Numbered from the stretch's first letter, positions 43,940 to 52,987 are shown. The stretch is DNA of 64,000 nucleotides from Billgrantia endophytica (GCF_002879615.1 NZ_PNRF01000017.1:58345-122344); one strand, 5' to 3'. The notes: generated from the letters alone by a model not told the origin. Made by a program: numbers and translations.

Positions 43940-44670
43940 GCACACAATCCCCACTGTCACAGGCGCGGGAAGGCAACACCGTGGACGAGATGCTCGAGCA
44001 GGTGGCCGACGAGATCATCCGCGGGGATATCGCCCCGGGCACCAAGCTCGACGCGCGAGTCATGGCAGAGCGCTTCGCTGTTTCGCGCACGCCGGTGCGC
44101 GAAATGTTTGCTCACCTGGCGGCCATGGGGCTGGTAGTCAGGCGCCCCAACCGTGGCGTCACGGTGGCAGAAATTTCCGACGAGAACCTGATGGCCATGT
44201 ACGAGGCCATGGCCGAACTGGAGGCCGCCTGCGCGCGTCTGTGCGCCCTGCGCATGACACTCAAGGAGCGACAGAGCCTGCAGCGACTGCACCAGTCCGC
44301 GCTTCACCATGTGCGCGATGGCACCACCGACGACTACGAGGCCTACAATCTCGAGTTTCACTCGCGCCTCTATGCGGGCGCGCATAGTCCCTGTCTGCGT
44401 GACATGGCGTTGACCACCCGCAGTCGGCTGCAGCCGTTTCGCCACGCCCAGTTTCGGCTGCCGCAGCGCCCCAGCCATTCATGGGAAGAACACGACGCCA
44501 TTGTCGGCGCCATTCTGGCGGGAGACGCCGAGGCAGCGGCGCGGGCCACCCGTGCCCACGTGCTGCAGGTGAGCCACGGCTCGCGGGATTATCTCGAGTC
44601 CAATCGTGGCAATGACAGGCCACGTGGTGCCCACACACACCATGACGGCGACGGAGGTTGTGATGCTTGA
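43936..44670 (+). CDS. GntR-family regulator, FCD subgroup
   Basis: The 244-residue protein has a winged-helix N-terminus (about 15-80: GDIAPGTKLDARVMAERFAVSRTPVRE region) and a C-terminal FCD domain (about 90-220). The FCD domain includes the metal-site-like His pattern (FHSRLYAGAH and WEEHDAIV). It is translated from an ATGA overlap with the ATPase gene, so it is autoregulated with the operon if it binds the palindromes at 38521-38696. The C-terminal tail is His/Asp/Gly-rich. Confidence 0.88.
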   Translation: MSTQSPLSQAREGNTVDEMLEQVADEIIRGDIAPGTKLDARVMAERFAVSRTPVREMFAHLAAMGLVVRRPNRGVTVAEISDENLMAMYEAMAELEAACARLCALRMTLKERQSLQRLHQSALHHVRDGTTDDYEAYNLEFHSRLYAGAHSPCLRDMALTTRSRLQPFRHAQFRLPQRPSHSWEEHDAIVGAILAGDAEAAARATRAHVLQVSHGSRDYLESNRGNDRPRGAHTHHDGDGGCDA

Positions 44671-44745
44671 ACAGCCGCAGTCCGATCCATGCCGCGATTG
44701 CGGTTCTCCGAAGACATGGACAACGACATGAAAGGGAGTCTGAAC

Positions 44746-46581
44746 ATGGCACGAGACCTCACCCTTGGCACCGTGCAAGCGGCCTACCGCGCCGGCGAAT
44801 TGACACCAACCGCGCTGATCGATGCGCTGCTCGACGCTGCCGACCAACGTGGCCACGACCCTGCCTGGATCACGCGGCTGACACGCGGGCAGCTCCAGGG
44901 GTATCTGGATCGCCTGGAAGGCGAGTCCCCCGACACCCTGCCGCTCTTCGGCATTCCCTTCGCCATCAAGGACAACATCGATCTGGCCGGGATTCCCACC
45001 ACCGCGGGCTGCCCGGCCTTTGCCTATGTCCCGGATGAGAGCGCCTTCGTGGTGCAGCGTCTGATCGAGGCCGGCGCGATTCCGCTGGGCAAGACCAACC
45101 TGGACCAGTTCGCCACGGGGCTTGTCGGTGAGCGGGCTCTCGAGGCCTATGGCGTGCCCGGAAACGCCTTTGATGCCGAGCGGGTGCCTGGCGGTTCCAG
45201 CAGCGGCTCGGCGGTGGCGACGGCCGCCGGGCAGGTCAGTTTTGCGCTGGGTACCGACACGGCCGGTTCGGGCCGCGTGCCGGCCTGCTTTCACAACCTG
45301 TTCGGCGTCAAGCCCAGCCTGGGGCTGCTGAGCAGCCAGGGCCTGGTGCCCGCCTGCGCCACCCTCGACACCATCAGCCTCTTCGCGTTGACGGCGGACG
45401 ATGCCGCCACCCTGCTGCAGACCTTGGCCATTCCGGACTCTCGGTGCCGCTGGTCGCGCTCGCATGACTTCGCGCTGCATGGGCAACGCTATGGTGAGCC
45501 CCCCGCCCGTTTCCGTTTCGGCGTACCACAGGAAGCGCGATGGCAGACCAATGCCGACTACACCGTCGCCATGCATGAGGCCATCACCCTGCTGGAGTCA
45601 CTCGGCGGCGAGCGGGTGGAGATCGATGCCTCGCCGCTGCTGGCCGCCGCCCGGCTGCTCTATGAGGGCCCCTGGGTGGCGGAGCGCTATCATGCCATCC
45701 GTGAGCTGATGGAGAAGAATCCCGAGGCGGTGCATCCGGTGACGCGCGCGATCACGGCCGGTGGCGCCACCCCCCTGGCGGTGGACGCCTTCGACGCTCG
45801 CTACCAGCTCGCCGAGTACAAACGCCAGGCCGATGCCCTGCTCGCCGGAGTGGATCTGATGCTCACGCCGACCACTGTGGCCCACCCCACCAAGGCTGAG
45901 GTGGCGGCCGACCCCATCGGTGTCAACGCTCGGCTGGGGATCTGGACCAACTTCATGAACCTGCTGGACTACAGCGCCCTGGCGGTGCCCGTTGGCTTCA
46001 CGACCAGCGGGCTACCGGTCGGCGTCACCCTCTTCGGGCGCTGCTTTGATGACCTTAAGCTGCTGAGCCTGGCGCGTGCCCTGGAAGCGACGCTGTCATT
46101 GCCGCTGGGGGCGACGGGAATCGCTCGCCCCGGCGCAGGGCGAATGCCGCCGGCCTGCGACGGTTACCTGGACGTGGTGGTCTGCGGGGCTCACCTGGAA
46201 GGACTGCCGCTCAACCATCAACTTGTCCATCGTGGCGGGAGGCAGATCGAGCGCACCACCACAGCGCAACGCTACCGGCTGTATGCGCTGGCCGGCGCCC
46301 CCCCGGCACGGCCCGCCATGGTGCGTGACGATGCCCACGGCATGGAGATCGAGGTGGAGGTCTGGCGCCTGCCGCAGCAGTGGGTCGGCAGTTTCCTGAG
46401 CGGGATCTCCAGCCCGCTGGGGCTGGGCCAGATCGAGCTGGCCAGCGGCGAATGGAAGGTGGGCTTCATCTGCGCGGCAGGTGCCCTGCATCAGCACGGC
46501 CCGGCCACGGACATCAGCCACTACGGCGGCTGGCGAGGCTGGCTGAATCACAGCGCGGCGACGTCGACTGCCTGCGCGTAG
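44746..46581 (+). CDS. atzF: Allophanate hydrolase (AtzF-type amidase)
   Basis: The 611-residue protein has an amidase-signature domain with the Ser-cisSer-Lys triad: Lys75 (AIKDNIDL), cis-Ser near 152 (GGSSSGSA) and Ser176 (GTDTAGSG). A C-terminal domain (about 465-600) is typical of allophanate hydrolases, with the closing GGWRGWLNH region. It converts allophanate to CO2 and ammonia. No urea carboxylase or biuret hydrolase gene is in the window, so the allophanate source is unknown. GGGAG at 44733-44737 favours this ATG. In-frame starts at 44689, 44716 and 44728 exist. Confidence 0.88.
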   Translation: MARDLTLGTVQAAYRAGELTPTALIDALLDAADQRGHDPAWITRLTRGQLQGYLDRLEGESPDTLPLFGIPFAIKDNIDLAGIPTTAGCPAFAYVPDESAFVVQRLIEAGAIPLGKTNLDQFATGLVGERALEAYGVPGNAFDAERVPGGSSSGSAVATAAGQVSFALGTDTAGSGRVPACFHNLFGVKPSLGLLSSQGLVPACATLDTISLFALTADDAATLLQTLAIPDSRCRWSRSHDFALHGQRYGEPPARFRFGVPQEARWQTNADYTVAMHEAITLLESLGGERVEIDASPLLAAARLLYEGPWVAERYHAIRELMEKNPEAVHPVTRAITAGGATPLAVDAFDARYQLAEYKRQADALLAGVDLMLTPTTVAHPTKAEVAADPIGVNARLGIWTNFMNLLDYSALAVPVGFTTSGLPVGVTLFGRCFDDLKLLSLARALEATLSLPLGATGIARPGAGRMPPACDGYLDVVVCGAHLEGLPLNHQLVHRGGRQIERTTTAQRYRLYALAGAPPARPAMVRDDAHGMEIEVEVWRLPQQWVGSFLSGISSPLGLGQIELASGEWKVGFICAAGALHQHGPATDISHYGGWRGWLNHSAATSTACA

Positions 46582-46598
46582 CGGCTGCCAGGCCCGGC

Positions 46599-46799
46599 CG
46601 GAACAAGATCGTTGCCAGTGTCGGGGATCTGGGCAACTGGCCGGACGGCATCACGACCAAGGACATCAAGCCGCGGAAGCGCCACCAGCACCATTACCGG
46701 CTACGTGTGGGCCGCTACCGCGTGCTGTTCGACCTAGGAACCGGACTGCGCGTGGTGTCCATCGAGGAGGTGAGAAAACGCGATGAGCGCACCTATTGA
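46599..46799 (+). pseudogene. RelE/ParE-family toxin, N-terminally truncated
   Basis: The frame reads NKIVASVGDLGNWPDGI, then a strand-rich HHYRLRVGRYRVLFD core and VVSIEEVRKRDERTY, ending in TGA at 46797-46799. This is the central and C-terminal part of a RelE/ParE mRNA-interferase-fold toxin of about 90 residues. The first helix and any start codon are missing; upstream sequence belongs to the amidase gene in another frame. An overlapping ATG (46783) opens with MSAPIDQV but stops without antitoxin features, so the antitoxin also seems lost. Confidence 0.65.
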
Positions 46800-46825
46800 T
46801 CAGGTGTTTGCGTCCAGCAGATACA

Positions 46826-47971
46826 TCACACCCCCAGTTCCTTTGCGTAGTCCGTTATACGGCTTGGCTTCATATTCAGCAGGTTGCCAGCATCACGGAG
46901 CAGAACGCGACCGCTGAGGGCTTCGCTGACCAGGGCGCGGGAGAATCTCTCGCTGAGCTGGCCTTTCTGACGAAAATAAGTTGGCCCGCCCTCGGACCTC
47001 TCTCGGTTCCGGTGCTGCTGCTGAAGCTCATCAACATAGTCGCGATACGCTTGGGGAGAGATTTTCCCGAGGGTCAGCGCTCGCCTGGCGATTACCCAAG
47101 TGCTGACGCGGAAACGGGCTTCCAATTCTGGGAGATTGTCTTTCCAGTTATCAGAATCCTGCCAATGAGCAAGAAACTCCTCTCTGGGAGCCAGGAACTC
47201 AGCTGCAACGGCGTTGCAGAAGGCCTCTTCCCTTCGGTGTGTCTCGGGGCTGGCACCGGAAACGCCACTCTTGCCGATCCAGACATGTGCCAACTCATGA
47301 ATTAGTGTGAACAGCCGAGCGACCAGAGTGTCCGCCTGATTGATAAAAATGACTGGGGCCAGAGCATCGGAAATCGCAAAGCCACGAAACTCCTGTACAG
47401 AAAGGGGGCGGCTGTGGTGATGAATGAAACCCTGCCGCATGACCAACACCCCAGCATCCTCAATCTTGCGGATCAGGCCCCGGTAGTATTCTTCCCAGTT
47501 CCCTCTCTCTGGATGTGCCGGAACATTCAGGGCGCGACGCATATCGTCCACGACCTCCATGAGGTCGGCGTCTGCGGTGAAGCGACCGACATTCGGGTTG
47601 CGCTCAATGCCTTGATCGCGGAGATAATCCGCAAACCACTCTTGTCGCCTCAGGACTATCTGGGTCATCTCGATCAGTTCCGGAGACACACCTTTGGGTG
47701 TTCGGCCATCAACGGTCCGAAGGTCCGGCAACGGCAGCGTCTCTTTGGGGGGCTGCCTCAGGTACAGATACCCGAACGGAACATGGGTGCGAGCAGCAAA
47801 GGTCTGAGCCTGTTTGAAGGTAGGCTGTTTTTCGCCGCGCTCCCAGGCATCAATCTTCTCTTCAGGAACCTTCAGCTTGGACGCCAGCGCAGAAATACTA
47901 AGCTGTGCTCGTTCACGGGCCCAGGTCAGGATGTCTGGATTTACTCCGGCGTATGCGATGGCCATGCTCAT
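46826..47971 (-). CDS. Xre-family HTH plus ImmA/IrrE metallopeptidase
   Basis: The 381-residue protein has an N-terminal Xre helix-turn-helix (about 13-65: ISALASKLKVPEEKIDAWERG). Its C-terminal ImmA/IrrE domain has the zinc motif HELAH (about residue 235). In phages and integrative elements such peptidases cleave a repressor to induce gene expression; others pair with small toxin-like partners. No partner gene is adjacent. Base composition is visibly lower in GC than the neighbours, and the gene abuts a truncated toxin and a tRNA, so horizontal acquisition is likely. Confidence 0.85.
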   Translation of the reverse strand: MSMAIAYAGVNPDILTWARERAQLSISALASKLKVPEEKIDAWERGEKQPTFKQAQTFAARTHVPFGYLYLRQPPKETLPLPDLRTVDGRTPKGVSPELIEMTQIVLRRQEWFADYLRDQGIERNPNVGRFTADADLMEVVDDMRRALNVPAHPERGNWEEYYRGLIRKIEDAGVLVMRQGFIHHHSRPLSVQEFRGFAISDALAPVIFINQADTLVARLFTLIHELAHVWIGKSGVSGASPETHRREEAFCNAVAAEFLAPREEFLAHWQDSDNWKDNLPELEARFRVSTWVIARRALTLGKISPQAYRDYVDELQQQHRNRERSEGGPTYFRQKGQLSERFSRALVSEALSGRVLLRDAGNLLNMKPSRITDYAKELGV

Positions 47972-48309
47972 TCTCGATACAAAGTTGCTTGCGGAGCAGT
48001 TTCATCTCATCATTTCAGCGCCATCCTCCCCGGCGTTGCCCCCGGTTCGCTGCCGCCACCCTACGGCACGTGCCTCGATGCCTTGACGATGGCATCGCCC
48101 TACCTCGGCTTCCTCAGCCAGGGCGAGCACACTACGCCGCCCATCGACCTGTCACCTTGAGCAGCCTTGATCCTAGACCGACTTGACTGGCGTTCCCACT
48201 CACTTGGGGACGAGTTTCCGACACGTGTCACCTATATGTCACCTAGAACCGGCACTGACGAAAACAGCCACCGCGATTACTCGCCAAGTGGCTGTTTATC
48301 TTAATCTTT
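47972..48309. other. Intergenic region between the ImmA gene and tRNA-Arg
   Basis: This 338-bp region shows no gene that I can support. It holds a 9-bp direct repeat TGTCACCTA at 48226-48234 and 48237-48245 and the terminator hairpin of tRNA-Arg at 48258-48297. Frames at 48010-48160 are open but unlike any family I know. It sits where an element integrated at the tRNA 3' end would have its border. Confidence 0.5.
48258..48297 (-). terminator. Terminator of tRNA-Arg
   Basis: On the minus strand AAACAGCCAC and GTGGCTGTTT (48288-48297 and 48262-48271) form a 10-bp stem with a 16-base loop followed by a T-rich end. It begins 13 bases past the tRNA 3' end. Confidence 0.7.
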
Positions 48310-48386
48310 TGGCGCGCCCAGCAGGATTCGAACCTGCGACCCCTGCCTTCGGAGGGCAGTACTCTATCCAGCTGAGCTATGGGCGC
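48310..48386 (-). tRNA. tRNA-Arg (anticodon CCG)
   Basis: The 77-nt tRNA folds as a standard cloverleaf: acceptor GCGCCCA/TGGGCGC, anticodon stem CTGCC/GGCAG with loop CTCCGAA (anticodon CCG at 48350-48352), T arm GCAGG-TTCGAAT-CCTGC, discriminator G and encoded CCA at 48310-48312. It decodes CGG. Its 3' end faces the ImmA gene and truncated toxin, a common position for integrated elements. Confidence 0.97.
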
Positions 48387-48464
48387 GTTGCTTGATGAGA
48401 AGCGGCGATATCGTAACCGTCAGCGGTCGGGCTGTCCAGCCTCGCGGCCCGGCGGGTTCCTCGT

Positions 48465-49610
48465 TCAGGGCTCTCGTCCGAAAATTCGGTACTCCTCGGC
48501 TACTCCATCGACGTCTTCGGCCCGCTGGGTGGCCACTCGTAGCCGATGTTCCAGCGCACCGCCGCTGCTGGCCGTTACCGCGTCGAGCCGTTGGCGCACC
48601 TCTGCCCTGGCCCGAGCCACCTCTGCCTCGAGCTCCGCCTCCATATCGGAGCGATACAGCCCTTCCTCGGCTTTCAGCAGGGCATACTCGATGCCGGCAA
48701 AGCCGGCCAGTGCCACCACGGTTGCCGTCGCCCCGGCAAACAGCGCCCCCGGCCCCGTGGGCGAGGTCGCGGCCGTCGTGGTGGCACCGGTCGCGAGTGA
48801 TCGTGCTCCGTGGGCACCCAGCCGCGCCACGACCCGGCCGGCCACCACCCTGGCTCCTCGCGCGGCTGCGCCAGAGGCAAGCCGTTGAACCAGCACGCGG
48901 CTCGCCACGAAACCGACCGCCCCACTGGCTCCGGCCGCCCCCCAGCGTGCCGCATCCCATTGGCCTTGAAAGACCTGTTCCAGTGTGAGATCGAGATCGA
49001 TGGTGTGGGTCCGCTGGCCATCCTCGGCAGCCACGGCCTGGCGGTCGGCGTAACGCGCATGGAGGGTCCGACCGATGTCCTGCTCCAGCGCCTGTTGCGC
49101 CTGGGCCAGCCGAGTCGAAAAATCGGCCTGCAGCCCGGTCAAGGCCGTCTCGAAGCCGCTCTCCTCGATGAGCCGCTCGGAGAGCCTTTCTTCCAGCCAC
49201 TCATCCAGATCACCGGTAATGGCCACTCCCAGCCGCAGGTAGCTTCCCCGAAGCGAAAAATACCAGTCGAGGTAGGCCGGTACCGCGGCGTCCAGTGGCG
49301 CAAAGGTGGTATCGAGTCGCTCGTCCAGCCAGGGCTTCATCTCGTCCTGCAGCCTGGCTTCCAGCCCCTGGGCGAGTTCCGCCAGTTCGCGTCCGAGGGC
49401 CGTGTGGGTCTCGGCATCCAGGATCAACGCCTCGCCATTGACGATCACCTGGAACAGCGGTGCCTCGACCCGGCTCTGGAGCAGCCGGTGCCCCTGGCCG
49501 AGTGCCAGCATCAGCAGGGCAATGACCAGCAGCGCAAACCCCCAGAGCGGCCAGCCCCATTGCCGGACCAGGAATGCCTCCGAGGGAGCGCTCCGCGCAT
49601 GTCGCGTCAC
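48465..49610 (-). CDS. Unknown membrane-anchored protein with alanine/glycine-rich region
   Basis: I do not recognise this 381-residue protein. It has one N-terminal membrane helix (about 18-38), a charged and mostly helical region (about 70-230, with several coiled-coil-like stretches), a long Ala/Gly-rich hydrophobic region (about 225-315) with at least one more membrane segment, and a charged helical C-terminus. It overlaps the preceding gene by ATGA, so the two are a translationally coupled pair. The pair lies between tRNA-Arg and lhgO without other clues to function. Confidence 0.65.
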   Translation of the reverse strand: MTRHARSAPSEAFLVRQWGWPLWGFALLVIALLMLALGQGHRLLQSRVEAPLFQVIVNGEALILDAETHTALGRELAELAQGLEARLQDEMKPWLDERLDTTFAPLDAAVPAYLDWYFSLRGSYLRLGVAITGDLDEWLEERLSERLIEESGFETALTGLQADFSTRLAQAQQALEQDIGRTLHARYADRQAVAAEDGQRTHTIDLDLTLEQVFQGQWDAARWGAAGASGAVGFVASRVLVQRLASGAAARGARVVAGRVVARLGAHGARSLATGATTTAATSPTGPGALFAGATATVVALAGFAGIEYALLKAEEGLYRSDMEAELEAEVARARAEVRQRLDAVTASSGGALEHRLRVATQRAEDVDGVAEEYRIFGREP

Positions 49611-50449
49611 GGCGAGGCCTCCCGCTCATCCACTGCCTTTGCCCTGCCAAAGGTCTGCAGAGAGGCATCACGCAAGGTATCGGCCCCGACCAGCACACGA
49701 ATGAAGGCCCAGGCAACGGCGCTCTGGATCAGCAGCAGCAGTAGCCAGCCGATCAGTGCCAGGCTTTCGCTGACCTCGCCTCTCTCCGTGGCATTTTGCA
49801 TTGCCCAGTACTGGGTAAGCTCCAGGGCCCTGCCAAGCCGCTCGAAGAAGCTCAACAGGGTATCGCCTCCCACGCTCGGCACGTGGCGCATCAATGCCTC
49901 GTCCCAGCCCAGGCCGACCAGATAGGGCTGAGGTAGCCACAGCGCCATCGCTACCAGCCCCACCGTCAGCAGAAGGCCGCCCGGCCAGACCAGCAAACGA
50001 CGGGTGACTGCCGGTGCGTAGGCGCCGATGACGTGGCGTGCCACGCGCCGCCAGATGCCGTTGCGCAGCATCACCAGAGCCACCGCGGCGGCCAACAGAA
50101 GCGGCCAGTAGACCGGCGACAGCAACCGCAGCTTCACCAGCAGCAACAGCGCGAGCAGGATAGCCGCCACCTGGTGCCAGGCGATCATCACCAACCCACC
50201 ACGCAGCCAGCGATGCCAGGGCGAGGCGACGAGCAGGTACTGCCCCAGCCAGGCCCTGCGGCGCAGGCGTGCCGCCTCCAGGCTGCCGGCAAAGATCAGC
50301 TGTGCCGTGATCAGCCAGGCGGGCAGCAACAGCAGGCTGGCAAGGCCGGGGCCGACCAGTGACCAGAACAGCAGGATGAAGAGGGCGGCTGCCAGGTGGC
50401 CATGTCGACGCAGGGAGGTGCGCCATCCTGGGGAGGGTTGCCTGGCCAT
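49607..50449 (-). CDS. Unknown polytopic membrane protein
   Basis: This 280-residue protein is not recognised. About six hydrophobic segments lie at 18-55, 83-103, 113-130, 152-172 and 232-254, with basic loops (RLRRRAWLG and RNGIWRRVARH) that suggest cytoplasmic faces. It is the first gene of a two-gene unit with the protein encoded at 48465-49610; the stop overlaps that start (ATGA). No catalytic motif is evident. Confidence 0.65.
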   Translation of the reverse strand: MARQPSPGWRTSLRRHGHLAAALFILLFWSLVGPGLASLLLLPAWLITAQLIFAGSLEAARLRRRAWLGQYLLVASPWHRWLRGGLVMIAWHQVAAILLALLLLVKLRLLSPVYWPLLLAAAVALVMLRNGIWRRVARHVIGAYAPAVTRRLLVWPGGLLLTVGLVAMALWLPQPYLVGLGWDEALMRHVPSVGGDTLLSFFERLGRALELTQYWAMQNATERGEVSESLALIGWLLLLLIQSAVAWAFIRVLVGADTLRDASLQTFGRAKAVDEREASP

Positions 50450-50493
50450 GGGGAAACCTCTCTCGCGAGTCGTGTTTTGAGCCGATGCCGGCC

Positions 50494-51693
50494 TCAGGTC
50501 GACTGTACCATTTCGCTGACCTTCTCCAGAATATGCCGCCCAATGGGAATCGCCGAAGTCGCCGCCGGGGAGGGCGCGTTGCAGACGTTCACCGTGCGAC
50601 GGGTGTTCACGAACAGGAAGTCGTCGATCAGGCGGCCGTCGCGCGAGACCGCCTGGGCACGAACACCGGCGGGCCAGGGCTCGAGATCGTCCAGGGTCAG
50701 GCTGGGGCAGTACTTGCGAACCTCTTCGAGATATCCCTTCCGAAAGAACGAATTCTTCATCTCCACCAGGCCCGGCTTCAGATTGCGGCCCAGCGCCCTG
50801 AGGATACCCGGGTCGGTGAACATCCTTGCCATGTCGGGCAGCGAGATATCGTGCTTGCGATAGCCTTCCCGCTTGAGCGCCAGCACCGCATTGGGCCCCA
50901 CCGTCACCGAGCCGTCGATCATGCGGGTCAGGTGAACGCCCAGGAAAGGCATCGAGGGATCGGGGATAGGGTAGATGAGATGATTGACGATGCCGCTCAG
51001 CCGCTCCGGCAGGCGATAGTACTCTCCCCGGAACGGGCAGATGGTAAAGCCGGGGTTGCGTCCCAGCAGGCGCACCACGCGGTCCGCCATCAAGCCCGAA
51101 CAGGCCACCAGGTAGCGGCTGTTGAAGTCTCCCTGGGATGTTGTCACCACCACTTCACCGGTGCGCTCGGAGAGGCCGGTCACGGCATGGCCATAGCGAA
51201 TCTGGCCGCCATGCCGCATGAACACCTCGCTCATCGCCTCGGCCACTCGAGCGTAGCTGACGATGCCGCTGGACGGCACGAACAGTCCTCCCAGGCCGAC
51301 AATATTGGGCTCGCGCTCCTTCAGCGCGTCGGCCGATAGCCATTCACGCTCCAGGCCATTGGCAGCGGTACGCTCCCAAAGCGACTCCATGCGCTGCATT
51401 TCCTGCTCGTTGGTCGCCACCAGCAGCTTGCCGCAGATATCGTAGTCGATATCGTGCCGGTCGCAGAACTCGCGGGTGGCACGGTTACCCTCCAGGCAGA
51501 AGCGGGCCTTGAGGCTACCGGGAGTGTAGTAGACCCCCGCGTGGATCACGCCGCTGTTATGGCCGGTCTGGTGTCGGGCGGGGCCTTCCTCCTTTTCCAG
51601 CAGCATGATCTTCTTGTCGGGAAAGCGCTCAGCCAGCTGCATGGCCGTGGAAAGGCCCAGAATGCCGCCACCGATGATGATGAAATCGTACAC
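50494..51693 (-). CDS. lhgO: L-2-hydroxyglutarate oxidase/dehydrogenase
   Basis: The 399-residue flavoprotein starts VYDFIIIGGGILGLSTA (GTG start at 51693, with GAGG upstream), giving the Rossmann FAD-binding GxGxxG at the N-terminus. It has the LhgO landmarks GHNSGVIHAGVYY and FRGEYYRL and the C-terminal block NVCNAPSPAATSAIPIG. It oxidises L-2-hydroxyglutarate to 2-oxoglutarate, passing electrons to the membrane quinone pool. A longer frame to 51801 exists but precedes the conserved start. No csiD or gab genes are adjacent. Confidence 0.92.
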   Translation of the reverse strand: MYDFIIIGGGILGLSTAMQLAERFPDKKIMLLEKEEGPARHQTGHNSGVIHAGVYYTPGSLKARFCLEGNRATREFCDRHDIDYDICGKLLVATNEQEMQRMESLWERTAANGLEREWLSADALKEREPNIVGLGGLFVPSSGIVSYARVAEAMSEVFMRHGGQIRYGHAVTGLSERTGEVVVTTSQGDFNSRYLVACSGLMADRVVRLLGRNPGFTICPFRGEYYRLPERLSGIVNHLIYPIPDPSMPFLGVHLTRMIDGSVTVGPNAVLALKREGYRKHDISLPDMARMFTDPGILRALGRNLKPGLVEMKNSFFRKGYLEEVRKYCPSLTLDDLEPWPAGVRAQAVSRDGRLIDDFLFVNTRRTVNVCNAPSPAATSAIPIGRHILEKVSEMVQST

Positions 51694-51861
51694 GCAAGCC
51701 TCGTGTCGTCTGTGGGTCGCCAGGAAGAGGGCCTTCACGATACCCTGCCACAGCCCGCCGCTGCCACTTCTTCGGTCATTGGCACGCTTGGCGGAGAGCA
51801 CCGTATGACCGTGATCCCGATTCCGCCATGCCTCTCATGCCAAAGACGTGGGCAACGGCGT

Positions 51862-51890
51862 TTTCCAGCGGTTTGGGTTATCGGTATACT
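51862..51890 (+). promoter_or_regulatory. Sigma-70-like promoter of the cytochrome gene
   Basis: TATACT at 51885-51890 is a good -10 box; TTTCCA at 51862-51867, 17 bases upstream, is a weak -35. The start codon is about 90 bases downstream. Confidence 0.5.
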
Positions 51891-51982
51891 AGTGCCCATT
51901 GTGCGTCATGGCGTCCACGGCTGTCGTGGCCAACGTCGCCACGAGCGGATAACGATTACAGGACCGTCGAGAGGTGGTAAGA

Positions 51983-52906
51983 GTGAAATCCAGCAAGCTG
52001 ATCATGGGGTGTCTGGCCACCCTGGGCCTGAGCACGGGCGCCTCGTCCGTACTGGCCGAAGTGGATCGTGATGCCATTGCCGAACGTCTGAGGCCTGTCG
52101 GCCAGCTGTGCCTGCAAGGGGAAGATTGCGGCACCGTCGCTGCCAGCGCGAACGGAAACGGCAACGGCGAAGCGGCCAATGGCATCGATGGCGGCGCCAT
52201 CTACAACCAGGTATGTATGGCCTGCCACGATACCGGAGCTGCTGCCGCACCCCGTCGCGGTGAAGAGGAGGAGTGGGCCGATCGCATCGGCAAGGGTTGG
52301 GATACGCTGCTGGATCACTCCATCAACGGGTTCAATGCCATGCCGGCCCGTGGCGGCAACCCGAACCTTTCGGACGAGGAAGTTGCCGCCTCCACCGCTT
52401 ACCTGCTCGAGCCGGTAATGGACGTGCCGGAAGACGCCGTTGACGACGGGGCAGCGGCCGAAGAAGCGCCCGCGGATGAGCCGGCCGCCGAAGCGGCAAC
52501 CGATGAAGACGCCGCGGCAGACGACGACGCGGTGGAAGACGAGGCCGAAGCGGCGGCGATTGCCGCCGAAGAAGCACCCGCCGACGATGCCGCGGTGGAA
52601 GAAGAAACCACTGACGAAGCCGCCGCTGATGATGACGCCGCAAACGGCGAGCCGGCCCATGCCGGTATCGATGGCGAAGCCATCTACAACCAGGCCTGCA
52701 TGGCGTGTCACATGACCGGAGCCGCCGGAGCGCCGGTCCGTGGCGACGAGGGCACTTGGGGCACTCGCCTGGAGCAGGACATGGATACCCTCTATGACCA
52801 CGCCATCAACGGCATCGGCGCCATGCCGCCCAAGGGTGGGCACATGCGCCTTTCCGACGACGAGGTAAGGGCTGCTACCGACTTCCTGGTCGAGCCCCTC
52901 CAATAA
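51983..52906 (+). CDS. Di-domain cytochrome c5-like protein
   Basis: The 307-residue exported protein has a signal peptide ending near SSVLAEVD and two class I cytochrome c5-like domains. Each has the haem motif CMACH (Cys78-Cys81-His82 and Cys239-Cys242-His243) and a distal Met in NAMPARGG and GAMPPKGG. Between them (about 142-225) is an extremely acidic Ala/Glu/Asp-rich linker. It probably shuttles electrons in the periplasm, perhaps bridging a bc1-type complex and a terminal oxidase. The GTG at 51983 follows GAGGTGG; a GTG at 51974 is an alternative. Confidence 0.85.
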   Translation: MKSSKLIMGCLATLGLSTGASSVLAEVDRDAIAERLRPVGQLCLQGEDCGTVAASANGNGNGEAANGIDGGAIYNQVCMACHDTGAAAAPRRGEEEEWADRIGKGWDTLLDHSINGFNAMPARGGNPNLSDEEVAASTAYLLEPVMDVPEDAVDDGAAAEEAPADEPAAEAATDEDAAADDDAVEDEAEAAAIAAEEAPADDAAVEEETTDEAAADDDAANGEPAHAGIDGEAIYNQACMACHMTGAAGAPVRGDEGTWGTRLEQDMDTLYDHAINGIGAMPPKGGHMRLSDDEVRAATDFLVEPLQ

Positions 52907-52987
52907 GTTTCGATTCGTCAGTCAGTTGGCCAGCGGGGCGTCTCTTCGGCGCCCCGCTGTCGTTTCCGCCCAAGCCTGCGGGATTCG

